Both the position numbers and the translations under genes were made by a program. The notes under the pieces are model-generated. The model had not been told where the DNA came from, ran no database searches, and was given only the letters and a program-made list of their open reading frames with translations. This document shows, one piece after another, positions 8,663 through 17,481 of a stretch of 64,000 nt of DNA. Positions within the stretch are counted from its first letter, which is position 1. Every line of letters starts with the position of its first letter. Origin of the DNA: Mycobacterium sp. KBS0706 (lineage in GTDB: Bacteria > Pseudomonadota > Alphaproteobacteria > DSM-16000 > Inquilinaceae); the NCBI RefSeq assembly GCF_005938675.2, contig NZ_VCCH02000019.1, forward strand, positions 44,393 to 108,392, written 5' to 3'.

Positions 8663-10631
8663 CCGCCGTGGCGCTCCCGGCACCGGCGCGGCGCGGCTGG
8701 CCGGTGGCCCTGCTGGTGATCGCCGCCGTGGCCCTGACGGTGTGGAGCGCGACGGCGCTGCTGCCGCCCGGGCTGTGGCTGGCGGCGTCGTGGTCGCCCG
8801 ACCTGACCGATCCCGGCCAGCTGCTGTTCCGCCATGCCTTCCTGCCGCGGCTCGCCGTCTCCTGGCTGGCCGGGGCGGCGCTGGGCCTGGCCGGCACGAT
8901 CTTCCAGCAGGTGCTGCGCAACCCGCTGGCCGAACCGACCACGCTCGCACCTCGGCCGGCGCCGGGCTGGCGCTGGCCGCCGCCGGCCTGTACGCCCCGG
9001 CGCTACTGGCGCATGGCCGCGAGGGCGTGGCCCTGGCCGGCGCCGCCCTGGCCACCCTCGCCGTGTTCGGCCTGGCCGGGCGCCGCCTGGCGCCGATGAC
9101 GCTGATCCTGGCCGGGCTGGTGGTCAGCCTGACCTGCGGGTCGGCCGGCGCCCTGCTGGTCCTGCTGCACCGCGAGTACATGACCGAGCTGTTCATGTGG
9201 CAGAGCGGGTCGCTGGTCCAGACCGGCGACGCCACGGCGCTGGCGCTGCTGCCGCGGCTGGCGGCGGCGGCGGTGCTGGCGGCACTGCTGGCCCGGCCGC
9301 TGGCGCTGCTGGAGCTGGAGGATGCCGGCGCCGCCGGGCTGGGCCTGTCGCCGGCCCGCACCCGCCTGGCCGGGCTGGCGGTCGCGGTGGGGCTGAGCGC
9401 CGCGGTGGTCACGGCGGTCGGGGTGATCGGCTTCGTCGGCCTGGCCGCCCCGGCGATGGCGCGGCTGTGCGGTGCCCGCACCCTGCGGCAGCGGCTGGCC
9501 GCGGCGCCGCTGGCCGGGGCGCTGCTGCTGTGGCTGGCCGACCAGCTTGCGCAGCATGCCCCTTTCGCCGACGAGATCCCGGCCGGAACGGTCACGGCGC
9601 TGCTCGGCGCGCCGCTGCTGCTGGCGCTGCTGCCGCGGCTGCGCCTGGCCGGGAGCACCGCCCCGACCGCCCCGTCGCGCGACCGGACCGGCCGCCCTGC
9701 CTTGTGGCTGGGTCTCGGGCTGGCGCTGCTGGTGATCGCCACGGCGGCGGCGCTGCTGTTCGGGCGCGACGCCGACGGATGGGGGTGGGCCGCCGACGTG
9801 CCCGCCCTGCTGCCGCTGCGGGCACCCCGCGCGGCCACCGCGCTCTTCGCCGGGGCGGTGCTGGGCATGGCCGGCACGCTGCTGCAGCGCATGACCGGCA
9901 ATCCGATGGCGGCGCCGGAGATGCTGGGCATCTCGGCCGGCGCCTCGACCGGCGTGGTCCTGCTGCTGCTGGCGGTGCCCGGCTTCGACCGCTTCGCCAC
10001 CCTGGCCGCCGCCGCGGTCGGGGCGCTGGCGACGCTGGCGGTGCTGCTGCTGATCGCCCGCCGCCCGTCGGCCGCGCCGGAGCGGCTGCTGCTGGCCGGG
10101 GTGGCGCTGGCGACCATGTTCTCCGGCCTCGCCGCGGTGGTGCTGGCCGGCGACGACCCGCGGGTCGACCGGCTGCTGGCCTGGATGTCCGGCTCGACCT
10201 ACCACGCCGGCCTGCCCGAGACCGCGGTCGCCGCCATGGCCGCCGTGGCGATGCTGGCCCTGGCGCCGCTGACCGCGCGCTGGCTGGAGATCCTGCCGCT
10301 GGGCGCTACCCCAGCCCGCGCTTTGGGGCTGGACCCGGCCCGGGCCCGGCTGGCGCTGCTGCCGCTGGTGGCGGTGCCAGTGGCGGCGGCAACCCTGGCG
10401 ATCGGCCCCTTGAGCTTCGTCGGGCTGATGGCGCCGCACATGGCGCGGCTGGCCGGCTTCCGCCGGGCCTTGCCGCAGCTGCTGGCCTCGGCCCTGGCCG
10501 GCGCCCTGATCCTGCTGCTCGCCGACTGGCTGGGCCGCACCCTGATCTTCCCCTGGCAGGTCCCGGCCGGGCTGCTGGCCGCCTTCATCGGCGGGCCATA
10601 CCTGCTGTGGCTGCTGCGGCGCGGAGCCTAG
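8659..10631 (+). pseudogene. fhuB: FhuB-like iron-siderophore permease, frameshifted after residue 96
   Basis: This is a double-length FecCD-family permease, about 657 residues once restored, with two homologous halves (NPLAEPTTL in the first, NPMAAPEMLGISAGAS in the second) and about 20 membrane helices. The start ATG overlaps the TGA of the binding-protein gene. After NPLAEPTTL the frame is lost: one G appears to be missing next to base 8947. Adding it gives LGTSAGAGLALA, the conserved FhuB sequence, and the following frame then continues to 10631. As written the product would end near 9099. This is either a real one-base deletion or a sequencing error in a GG run. No FhuC ATPase gene follows. 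The stop TAG interleaves with the stop of pbpC in a CTAG. Confidence 0.88.
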
Positions 10632-12751
10632 CGCAGCCACACCCGCGCCGTGGCCGTCGCTCCGGTGGCGTCGATCACGGTGATCTGGGCGGCGCCCGGG
10701 CCGGGCGGGGTCCAGTCGGCATCGCGCTTCAGCGGCGAGGACGGGATCGGCCTGCCGTCGACCATCCACAGGAACGGCCGGCGCCCGCCGATGGCGACCA
10801 GGGACAGCGAGGCGAAGCGGTCGCCGTCGCGCGGCCGTTCCACCGCCGCGCCGTCGGCCGGGAAGGCGATCGACAGCGGCTCGATTCCGGCCAGCGACGG
10901 CAGCGGCGCCAGCGTGACCGGGCCGGCGGCCAGACGCTTCAGCCGCGGCGGCAGGTCTTCCGCCCGCACCACCGGGGTGCCGGACGGCGCCGGGCCGACC
11001 ACGTCGCGGGCCGGCGGCGGCAGCAGGGCGAAGGCGCGGAACAGCAGTGGCGCGGCGGTGTTGCGGCCGAAGCGGTCGGGGCTGGGCGACCCGTCAGGCC
11101 GGCCGACCCAGATGCCGATCGTGTGCTCGGCGTCGAAGCCGATCGCCCAGGCGTCGCGGAAGCCGTAGGAGGTGCCGGTCTTGAAGGCGATGCGGCGGCC
11201 GTCGCGCATCAGCCCTGGATCGGCCATGGCCACCGGCGGCGGGGCCGAAGCGAGAATGTCGGTGACGTACCAGGCCGCGGAGGGGTCGAGGATATGCGGC
11301 CCGTCATTGCCGGAGGGCGGGGCGTCGGCGCGCCAGACCAAATCGGGCAGGACGCCGCCACGGGCGATGCCGGCATAGAGGCGGACGAGGTCGAGCAGCG
11401 TGGTGCCGCCGCCGCCCAGCGCCACGGCCAGGCTGGGCAGCACCGTCGGGTCGTCGAAGCGCAGCGGCGCGCCGGCCTGGCGCAGCCGGGCGGCGAAACG
11501 GGCCGGGCCGACATGGTCCAGCATCTGCACCGCCGGGATGTTCAGCGACCGCTGCAGCGCCTCGCGCACCGAAACCTCGCCGGAATAGCCGGGGTCGAAA
11601 TTGGTCGGGGCGTAGTCGCCGAAGCGCATCGGCAGGTCCAGCACCACCGTCTCCGGCAGGATGATGCGGTCCTCGAACCCCATGCCGTAGATGAAGGGCT
11701 TCAGCGCCGAGCCGGGCGAGCGCACGGCGCGGGCGAGGTCCATCTGGCCGTCGCGCCGCTCCTCGAAGAAGGTGCCAGAGCCGAGATAGCCGACCACCCG
11801 CCCGGTCGCGTTCTCGACCACCACCGCGGCCAGGTTGCTGCTGGCGTCGAGGCCGCGCAGCGACCGGTCGGCCAGCTCCTCCAGCCCCGCCTGCAGCCGG
11901 CCGTCGATGGTGCTGCGCAGCACCTCCTGGCCACGATTCTCGGCCAGCAGCCGCTCCGCCAGATGCGGCGCCCGGAACGGCAGCGGCTGGCGCATGGCAG
12001 GGGTCGGCTGCTCGGTCGCCTCGCGCGCCGCCTCCGGGTCCAGCGCCCCGGCCGCGGCGACGCGCAGCAGCACCCGGTCGCGGGCGTGGCGGGCCGCCTG
12101 CGGGAAGCGGTCGGGCCGCAGCCGGGTGGGCGATTGCGGCAGCGCCACCAGCAGCGCCGCCTCGCCCGGCGTCAGCAGCTTCGGCTCCTTGCCGAAATAG
12201 GCCAGCGAGGCGGCGCGCACGCCTTCGAGATTGCCGCCGAACGGTGCGAGGGTCAGGTAGATGCCGAGGATCTCGTCCTTCGAGTAATGCGCCTCGAGCT
12301 GGAGCGCCCGCGCCATCTCGATCAGCTTGGAGCCGAGGGTGCGCGGCCGCGGCTCCAACAGCCGCACCGCCTGCATCGTCAGGGTCGAGGCGCCGGAGAC
12401 GACGCCGCCGTGCCGGACCATCTGGCCGAAGGCGCGGGCGGTCGACAGCGGGTCGACGCCGAGATGCTCGCGGAAGCGCTTGTCCTCATAGGCCTGCAGC
12501 AAGGCGAGGTAGAGCGGCGACACGTCCGCAACCGTCGCCCGCAGCCGCCAGGTGCCGTCGCGGGCGGTGAAGGCGCGCAGCAGTTGCCCATCCTTGTCGA
12601 GCACGATGGCGGAGCGGTCGAGATAGCGGTCGAGCGCCGGCGGGTAGCGCGCATCGAGCCACAGCGCGGCGCCGACGACTAGCGCGGCGAGGGCGATGCC
12701 TGCCCCCGCCCCGATCGCGATCCGCCGCCAGAGTGCCCGTGCCGTCGTCAT
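10628..12751 (-). CDS. pbpC: Penicillin-binding protein 1C (bifunctional glycosyltransferase/transpeptidase)
   Basis: This class A PBP of 707 residues polymerises and cross-links peptidoglycan in the periplasm. One membrane anchor is near residues 12-32. The GT51 domain follows with the catalytic Glu in AYEDKRF (Glu89) and the SGASTLTMQAVR motif. The transpeptidase has SPGSALKP (Ser348, Lys351), RSLN (402-404) and KTGTS (524-528). The C-terminal end (about 600-707) is the PBP1C-specific BiPBP_C domain. It converges on the fhuB gene, and the two stop codons share a CTAG. In E. coli pbpC pairs with a macroglobulin gene; none is seen here. Confidence 0.94.
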   Translation of the reverse strand: MTTARALWRRIAIGAGAGIALAALVVGAALWLDARYPPALDRYLDRSAIVLDKDGQLLRAFTARDGTWRLRATVADVSPLYLALLQAYEDKRFREHLGVDPLSTARAFGQMVRHGGVVSGASTLTMQAVRLLEPRPRTLGSKLIEMARALQLEAHYSKDEILGIYLTLAPFGGNLEGVRAASLAYFGKEPKLLTPGEAALLVALPQSPTRLRPDRFPQAARHARDRVLLRVAAAGALDPEAAREATEQPTPAMRQPLPFRAPHLAERLLAENRGQEVLRSTIDGRLQAGLEELADRSLRGLDASSNLAAVVVENATGRVVGYLGSGTFFEERRDGQMDLARAVRSPGSALKPFIYGMGFEDRIILPETVVLDLPMRFGDYAPTNFDPGYSGEVSVREALQRSLNIPAVQMLDHVGPARFAARLRQAGAPLRFDDPTVLPSLAVALGGGGTTLLDLVRLYAGIARGGVLPDLVWRADAPPSGNDGPHILDPSAAWYVTDILASAPPPVAMADPGLMRDGRRIAFKTGTSYGFRDAWAIGFDAEHTIGIWVGRPDGSPSPDRFGRNTAAPLLFRAFALLPPPARDVVGPAPSGTPVVRAEDLPPRLKRLAAGPVTLAPLPSLAGIEPLSIAFPADGAAVERPRDGDRFASLSLVAIGGRRPFLWMVDGRPIPSSPLKRDADWTPPGPGAAQITVIDATGATATARVWLR

Positions 12752-13008
12752 CTCGACATTCTAGCGCAGCCGGTGGCGGATTGATGGCTGAAGAGAAGCG
12801 GATCCTTTGGTCCATCCGAGCGATTCCGCTGGATTCCGGCTCCGACGTCGCGTTCTCTCTATCCGGAGATTCTGCAGTGGGGGTTCAGGGCGCTCGACCG
12901 GCAGGCTGATGTCTCGAGCCGGCGCTCCACGGCATCCCACCCTATCCCGACTTCATGCCGATCCGTGACGGCGTCACGGGCCGCGAATCTGTGCGGAGAT
13001 CATTCGAG

Positions 13009-14496
13009 ATGGCGGATTTTACCGGAACAGCAGGCGCCGATTTCTACCCCGGTACGGCCGACGCGGACACCGTCAGCGGCCTGGGCGGCAACGATGTGCT
13101 CGAAGGCGCCGGCGGCAACGACACGATCAACGGCGACGACGGGGACGACCAACTCACCGGAGCTGCCGGAGACGACATCCTCCACGGCGGCGCCGATCAG
13201 GACATTCTCGGCGGCGGGGACGGCAGCGACAGCCTCAACGGCGATGACGGCAACGACACCCTCGTCGGCGCCGCGGGGGCCGATGTGCTCAATGGCGGCA
13301 GCGGCAACGACTTCGTCGACTACTTCAGCTCGCCGGCGGCCGTGACCATCGACCTCGAGTCCGGTGGTGCCGGGATCGGCGGCGATGCCGCCGGGGATAC
13401 GTATTCGGGTATCGAATATCTGAACGGCAGCAACTTCGACGACATGCTTCGGGGCGATTCGGGCAGCAACCAGCTCTGGGGCTGGGACGGCGACGACGTG
13501 CTGTCGGCCGCCGGCGGCGACGACCTCGTCAACGCCGGTGCGGGCGCGGACCTGCTCCGCGGCGATGACGGCAATGACGTCCTGAACGGGGGAGACGGCA
13601 ATGACCGGCTCGTCGGCGGCGCCGGAGCCGACGCGCTCGGCGGCGGGGTCGGCATCGATACCGCCGACTACAGCGGCTCCTCGGCGGCCGTGACGGTCAA
13701 TCTCGCAGCCGGCACCGGGGTCGGCGGAGATGCCGAGGGCGACACGCTGCAGTTGATCGAGAACCTCGTCGGCTCCGCCTTCGCCGACCGCCTCACCGGC
13801 AGCGCGGCCGCCAATGTGCTCGACGGCGGCGCCGGCGACGACACGCTCCGCAGCGGCGCGGGCGCGGACCAGCTGATCGGCGACGACGGCAATGACATCA
13901 TCGAGGCCGGGGCCGGGGCCGACAGCATCAACGGCGGGGCCGGCATTGACACGGCGAACTATGCCGGTTCTGCCCAGGGTGTGGCCGCCCACCTCCAGGC
14001 CAGCCTCGGCCGCGACGGCGATGCCGAGGGCGACACGCTGACCGGCATCGAGCAAGTCGTGGGCTCCGCCTTTGCCGACAACCTGACCGGCAACTCCGGG
14101 AACAACACCTTCTGGGGCGGGGACGGGAACGACCGGCTCGTCGGCGGCATCGGCGCCGATGTGCTGAAGGGCGGGGCCGGAGACGACCGCTTCGTCTATA
14201 CCTGGATCGGCGAAAGCACCGTCGCGGCATCCGGCAAGGACTTGATCGCGGATTTCTCGGCTGGCGACAAGATCGACCTGTCGCCGATCGACATCGACGG
14301 CGATCCGGACAACGGCGACAGCGCCTTCACCTTCGGCACCGGCGGCTTCACCGGCACCGCGGGCGAGGTGCGGGTGGTGAATTTCGGCGACGGCCGCCAG
14401 GGCGTCTATCTCGACGCCAACGGCGACAAGCAGCCGGATTCGATCATCACCATCTATGCCGACCACGCCCTCGCGGCGGCGGATTTCGTGCTGTAG
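13009..14496 (+). CDS. RTX calcium-binding repeat protein, probable type I secretion substrate
   Basis: This is a 495-residue acidic protein made almost entirely of GGxGxDxLx nonapeptide repeats that bind calcium in a beta-roll (for example GLGGNDVLEGAGGNDTI and GGDGNDRLVGGAGADAL). The repeats alternate with short VTIDLESG / VTVNLAAGTG / VAAHLQASLG modules preceding IENL or IEYL. The C-terminal 90 residues resemble the serralysin-type C-terminal domain (DLIADFSAGDKIDLS) and end in a hydrophobic tail (AAADFVL), the expected uncleaved type I signal. No N-terminal signal peptide and no catalytic domain are visible. The ATG at 13009 has GGAG ten bases upstream; an extension to 12955 is possible. 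No ABC exporter genes lie nearby. Confidence 0.9.
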   Translation: MADFTGTAGADFYPGTADADTVSGLGGNDVLEGAGGNDTINGDDGDDQLTGAAGDDILHGGADQDILGGGDGSDSLNGDDGNDTLVGAAGADVLNGGSGNDFVDYFSSPAAVTIDLESGGAGIGGDAAGDTYSGIEYLNGSNFDDMLRGDSGSNQLWGWDGDDVLSAAGGDDLVNAGAGADLLRGDDGNDVLNGGDGNDRLVGGAGADALGGGVGIDTADYSGSSAAVTVNLAAGTGVGGDAEGDTLQLIENLVGSAFADRLTGSAAANVLDGGAGDDTLRSGAGADQLIGDDGNDIIEAGAGADSINGGAGIDTANYAGSAQGVAAHLQASLGRDGDAEGDTLTGIEQVVGSAFADNLTGNSGNNTFWGGDGNDRLVGGIGADVLKGGAGDDRFVYTWIGESTVAASGKDLIADFSAGDKIDLSPIDIDGDPDNGDSAFTFGTGGFTGTAGEVRVVNFGDGRQGVYLDANGDKQPDSIITIYADHALAAADFVL

Positions 14497-14503
14497 CCCC
14501 GGC

Positions 14504-15013
14504 CTACTGCTCCGGGATCACCAGCGGGCCGCAATTGTCGTCGGCGACGAAGACGGCGAGGATCTGCGCCGGCTCGGCGGCGCTGGCGTTCTCGGCGAAG
14601 AGGTGCAGCGCCCCCGGCGGCTCGAACCAGGTGGCGCCGGGGCCGTAGAGCTGGGGCGGGCTGCCGGCGAGCTGCGAGCGCACCGCGCCCCTGATCACGA
14701 AGGCTGTGACCGAGCCGGGATGGCGGTGCGCCGGGGTGTAGGCGCCAGGCGGGAAGTCGACCGTGACGGTGGTGATCGACTTGCCGGGCACGTTCGGCAG
14801 CGCCTCGCAGGACAGTGGCTTGACCACCGTCGCCGGCCGGGCGCCCGGCACCGCGCCGGGCTCGGCCTGGGCGTGGAGATGAGCCGGCATCGCGGGAGCC
14901 GTAGCGGGGACATCGGCTGGCCGGATCCCCCACAGCGCCGCGAGCGCCGCCGCGCCGCCGGCCACCAGCAGCACCAGCCGCATCGGCTGCGGGCCGGGAT
15001 GCAAAGCGGACAT
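14504..15013 (-). CDS. Cupin-domain protein with N-terminal membrane anchor
   Basis: This is a 169-residue protein with an N-terminal hydrophobic segment (LVLLVAGGAAALAALWG, residues 13-29), a spacer, and a single cupin fold (about 60-165). The metal-site motif PPGAYTPAHRHPGSVTAFVI supplies the paired His residues and a second cupin motif includes WFEPPGALHLFAEN. It probably faces the periplasm. The start has a strong AGGGAGGAAG site. It follows the epimerase gene by 13 bp on the same strand, so the two are probably co-transcribed. The substrate is unknown. Confidence 0.85.
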   Translation of the reverse strand: MSALHPGPQPMRLVLLVAGGAAALAALWGIRPADVPATAPAMPAHLHAQAEPGAVPGARPATVVKPLSCEALPNVPGKSITTVTVDFPPGAYTPAHRHPGSVTAFVIRGAVRSQLAGSPPQLYGPGATWFEPPGALHLFAENASAAEPAQILAVFVADDNCGPLVIPEQ

Positions 15014-15026
15014 CGTCTTCCTCCCT

Positions 15027-15758
15027 TCAGCCCGGCAGCCGGAACCCGGCATCCCAGCCGAGCTCGCGCACCGCCTTCTCGACCAAGGCCGGGCCGCCCG
15101 GCTCGGCGATGTTGAAGATGCCGCGGCGGCCGCGGTCGACCCCCAGCAACGCTGCCTGCGCCGCGGCGTCGACATGCACCGCGCCCGGCCCCGGCGGCGC
15201 GTCGATGCCGGTGCCGGGACCGTAGAATTGGCCATAGCGCAGCACGATGCCCTCGAATGGCGGGGTGTGCAGCACCTGCGCCTCCAGCGCCGCCACGCCG
15301 TCGATGCTGGCCCGCCGCGGGTTGTCGGGCGACCGGTCGAGCGGATGGTCCTCGGCATAGGGTGGCGTGCCCGGCGCGTAGACCCAGGCGATGCTCTGGG
15401 CGATCAGCCGGCGGATTCCCGCCTCCCGCGCCGCCGCGACGAGGTTGCGCGTGCCCTCGCTGCGGATCCGGGCGTTGCGCGGCGCCGCCTCGGCCATGCG
15501 CGCCGGGTCGAGGCCGGGCGGCAGGTCGGTCAGCTGGTGGATCACGATGTCCGGCCGCGCCGGCGCGACGGCGCGAGTGAGGGCTGTGGCGTCGAACACG
15601 TCGACCACCACCGGCTCGGCGCCGAGGCGGGCCAGCATCTCGACCTTGGCCGGGTCGCGCGTGGTGCCGAAGACGTGGTGCCCGGCCTGGCTCAGCAGCG
15701 GCACCAGGCGGCGGCCGACGGCGCCGCCGGCACCGGCGAGAAAGATCCTGAACGGCAT
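15027..15758 (-). CDS. NAD-dependent epimerase/dehydratase family protein
   Basis: This is an extended short-chain dehydrogenase-like protein of 243 residues. The N-terminal Rossmann motif is LAGAGGAVGRRLVPLL, and VVVDVFD marks the adenine-binding acidic end. Instead of the usual YxxxK catalytic pair after SIAWVY, the expected segment reads SIDGVAALEAQVL, so the active-site Lys seems to be absent and catalysis as an ordinary epimerase is doubtful. The C-terminal part (ILRYGQFYGPGTG-like) is family-typical. It lies between the GNAT gene (17 bp away) and the cupin gene on one strand, a likely three-gene operon controlled by the divergent MarR. Confidence 0.85.
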   Translation of the reverse strand: MPFRIFLAGAGGAVGRRLVPLLSQAGHHVFGTTRDPAKVEMLARLGAEPVVVDVFDATALTRAVAPARPDIVIHQLTDLPPGLDPARMAEAAPRNARIRSEGTRNLVAAAREAGIRRLIAQSIAWVYAPGTPPYAEDHPLDRSPDNPRRASIDGVAALEAQVLHTPPFEGIVLRYGQFYGPGTGIDAPPGPGAVHVDAAAQAALLGVDRGRRGIFNIAEPGGPALVEKAVRELGWDAGFRLPG

Positions 15759-15774
15759 CGAGTCCTCCTGTCGT

Positions 15775-16227
15775 CTAAGCCAGCTTCAGGCCGAAGCGCA
15801 GCGCGGTCGCGAGCAGGCCGCAGCGGTAGTAGAAGCGGTGGCCCAGCACATTGGTCAGCGGGGTGTCGAGCACCAGCCGGGCGCAGCCGAAGGCCCGCCC
15901 CTCCTCCGCCAGCCAGTCCATCAGCCGGGCGCCGTGGCCACCGCTGCGCTCGGCCTCGTCGGTGACCAGGTCGTCGACATAGAGATGCGGGCCGTAGACC
16001 AGGTTCTCCTGCACCCGGAAGCCGGCCAGCGCGACCGGCCTGGCGCCGCGCCACAGCGCGACCAGCCGGTATCCGGCGGCGGCCTGGAAGCGCCAGCGCG
16101 CCACCAGCTCGGCCTCCGACTCCAGATGCGGCCGCAGCTGCCGCATCAGCTTCCAGCAAGCGGTGACGGCGGGCTCGTCCTCGACGAGGCGGAGTTCGAC
16201 GGTTTCGGCATCGGGAGCGGCCGACAT
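15775..16227 (-). CDS. GNAT-family N-acetyltransferase
   Basis: This is an acyl-CoA-dependent acetyltransferase of 150 residues, a single GNAT domain. Motif A appears as LYVDDLVTDEAERSGGHGARLMDWL, cited here only in part (VTDEAERSGGHGARLM), with the R/Q-x-x-G-x-G/A signature degenerated to RSGGHGA; NVLGHRFYYRCGL is motif B. It is the first gene of a minus-strand set (GNAT, epimerase, cupin) and diverges from a MarR gene with a shared operator. The acceptor substrate cannot be predicted. Confidence 0.85.
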   Translation of the reverse strand: MSAAPDAETVELRLVEDEPAVTACWKLMRQLRPHLESEAELVARWRFQAAAGYRLVALWRGARPVALAGFRVQENLVYGPHLYVDDLVTDEAERSGGHGARLMDWLAEEGRAFGCARLVLDTPLTNVLGHRFYYRCGLLATALRFGLKLA

Positions 16228-16257
16228 GGCGATGGCCCTTTCGGGGGAGTCGGGATA

Positions 16258-16294
16258 GTATCAGAGCACGAACAACATATGAGAGCTCTGATAC
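16258..16294. promoter_or_regulatory. Large inverted repeat between the GNAT and marR genes (candidate MarR operator)
   Basis: Perfect 10-bp arms, GTATCAGAGC (16258-16267) and GCTCTGATAC (16285-16294), are separated by 17 bases. The right arm ends one base before the marR ATG, and the other gene starts 31 bp to the left. This placement would let the MarR protein shut both divergent genes. Confidence 0.6.
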
Positions 16295-16295
16295 A

Positions 16296-16787
16296 ATGGT
16301 CAAGCACGGCGAGGGCCCGGCGATTCCGCATCCGGGCGAGGGCAAGCGGGGCGAGGCGGGGTATTTCGGCTATCTGCTGCGCCAGGCCAGCGGCACCTAC
16401 CGGCTGCGGATGGAACGCGCGCTGGCCGACCTGGAGGTGACGCCGCCGCAATTCACCATCATGACCATGGTCGCGGCCTATCCCGGCCTGTCCGGCGCCG
16501 ACCTGGCGCGGTTGACCCTGCTGACGCCGCAGACGGTCAGCGTCATCGTCGCCAATCTGGAACGCGCCGGGTCGGTGGCGCGGCGGCCGCATCCGGTGCA
16601 TGGCCGCATTCTGACCCTGGAGATCACCGAGAGTGGCAAGGCGCTGCTTGGCCGCTGCCGCGAGCGGGTGCAGGTGCTGGAACGGGCGCTGGCCGCCGGG
16701 CTGTCGCCGCAGGAGGAGGCGGTGATTCGCCGCTGGCTCGTGGCCGTGGCGGCGGAGGGCGGCGAGGCCGCGGGCGAGACGGACTAA
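16296..16787 (+). CDS. MarR-family transcriptional regulator
   Basis: This is a 163-residue winged-helix regulator. The recognition region is PGLSGADLARLTLLTPQTVS followed by the wing ARRPHPVHGRI. It is divergent from the GNAT-epimerase-cupin set and overlaps its own candidate operator, so it most probably represses both itself and that set. The leader is very short and lacks a strong Shine-Dalgarno site (GAGAG 11 bases upstream). Its stop interleaves with the stop of the convergent gene at 16784. Confidence 0.88.
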   Translation: MVKHGEGPAIPHPGEGKRGEAGYFGYLLRQASGTYRLRMERALADLEVTPPQFTIMTMVAAYPGLSGADLARLTLLTPQTVSVIVANLERAGSVARRPHPVHGRILTLEITESGKALLGRCRERVQVLERALAAGLSPQEEAVIRRWLVAVAAEGGEAAGETD

Positions 16788-17407
16788 GTCGCCGACGGAT
16801 GCAGCAGGGGCCGGTAGCCGGCAGCGAGGACGGCGACGCTGGGCAGCGGCGTCAGCAGGCCGACCGGGCCGGAGGGCCGCGCCCGGCCCTCGCTATAGCC
16901 TGAGGGCGACCACCGGCGGAGACCGTCGCCCAACACCAGCCAGGCGCCTCCGGGATCGTCGGGCAGCGCCACCATGGCTCCGTCCGGCAGATTCGCCGCC
17001 GGGTGCGGCACCACGCGCTGGCGGCGGGTGGCGGGGTCGATCCGGGCGGGATGCAGCACCCGGTCCATGGCGTCGGCCAGCGGCGGCGTCGCCAGCCCCG
17101 CGGCCCGGGCCCAGGCGGCGCGCCAGGCGTTGTAGGCCTCGCGCCGGCATTCGGCGCAGGGCCGGTGCCCGGCGGCGATCGCCACCGCCTCGTCCAGGAA
17201 GAACAGATGGGTCCAGCGGTTCGGCTGCATCACCGGCCGCCACCAGCCCTTGAATTCCAGCCGGCAGCAGATCCAGCGCGTGGTCGACCACGGCCGGCGG
17301 ATGCGGCCCTCGGCATCGTGGATCACGCCGCGATTGCCCAGCATCGTGCCGCGGGCGGGGTCGGCGACGATCTCGCCGAAGGGCGTGACGCGGTTGCGAT
17401 GGGCCAT
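16784..17407 (-). CDS. Conserved hypothetical protein with a CxxC motif
   Basis: This 207-residue soluble protein has a repeated pattern of conserved Trp and Arg residues (GNRGVIHD, RWICCRLEFKGWWRPVM) and the segment FFLDEAVAIAAGHRPCAECR, where two Cys and nearby His suggest a metal site. I associate this arrangement with an uncharacterised bacterial family but cannot name a function. No signal peptide or membrane segment is seen. It converges on marR with overlapping stop codons and diverges from the tetR gene. Confidence 0.8.
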   Translation of the reverse strand: MAHRNRVTPFGEIVADPARGTMLGNRGVIHDAEGRIRRPWSTTRWICCRLEFKGWWRPVMQPNRWTHLFFLDEAVAIAAGHRPCAECRREAYNAWRAAWARAAGLATPPLADAMDRVLHPARIDPATRRQRVVPHPAANLPDGAMVALPDDPGGAWLVLGDGLRRWSPSGYSEGRARPSGPVGLLTPLPSVAVLAAGYRPLLHPSAT

Positions 17408-17450
17408 GCGGCATCATCGCATGGCCGCGATGCCCTGCCATCGGCTTGCG

Positions 17451-17474
17451 ACTATACCGACCGGTCGGTATAGT
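17451..17474. promoter_or_regulatory. 24-bp perfect palindrome, TetR operator
   Basis: ACTATACCGACC is followed directly by its exact reverse complement, ending 7 bp before the tetR ATG. Perfect, spacer-free palindromes of this size next to a tetR gene are the classical TetR-dimer site. It also lies within the 5' region of the divergent gene at 17407, which may therefore be co-regulated. Confidence 0.8.
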
Positions 17475-17481
17475 AACTTTC

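Noticed and set aside
8834..12682. A 1282-codon plus-strand open frame across the fhuB and pbpC genes
   Set aside because: It is low-complexity Arg/Gly/Pro-rich shadow translation of GC-rich DNA; the real genes in this stretch have clear family motifs in other frames.
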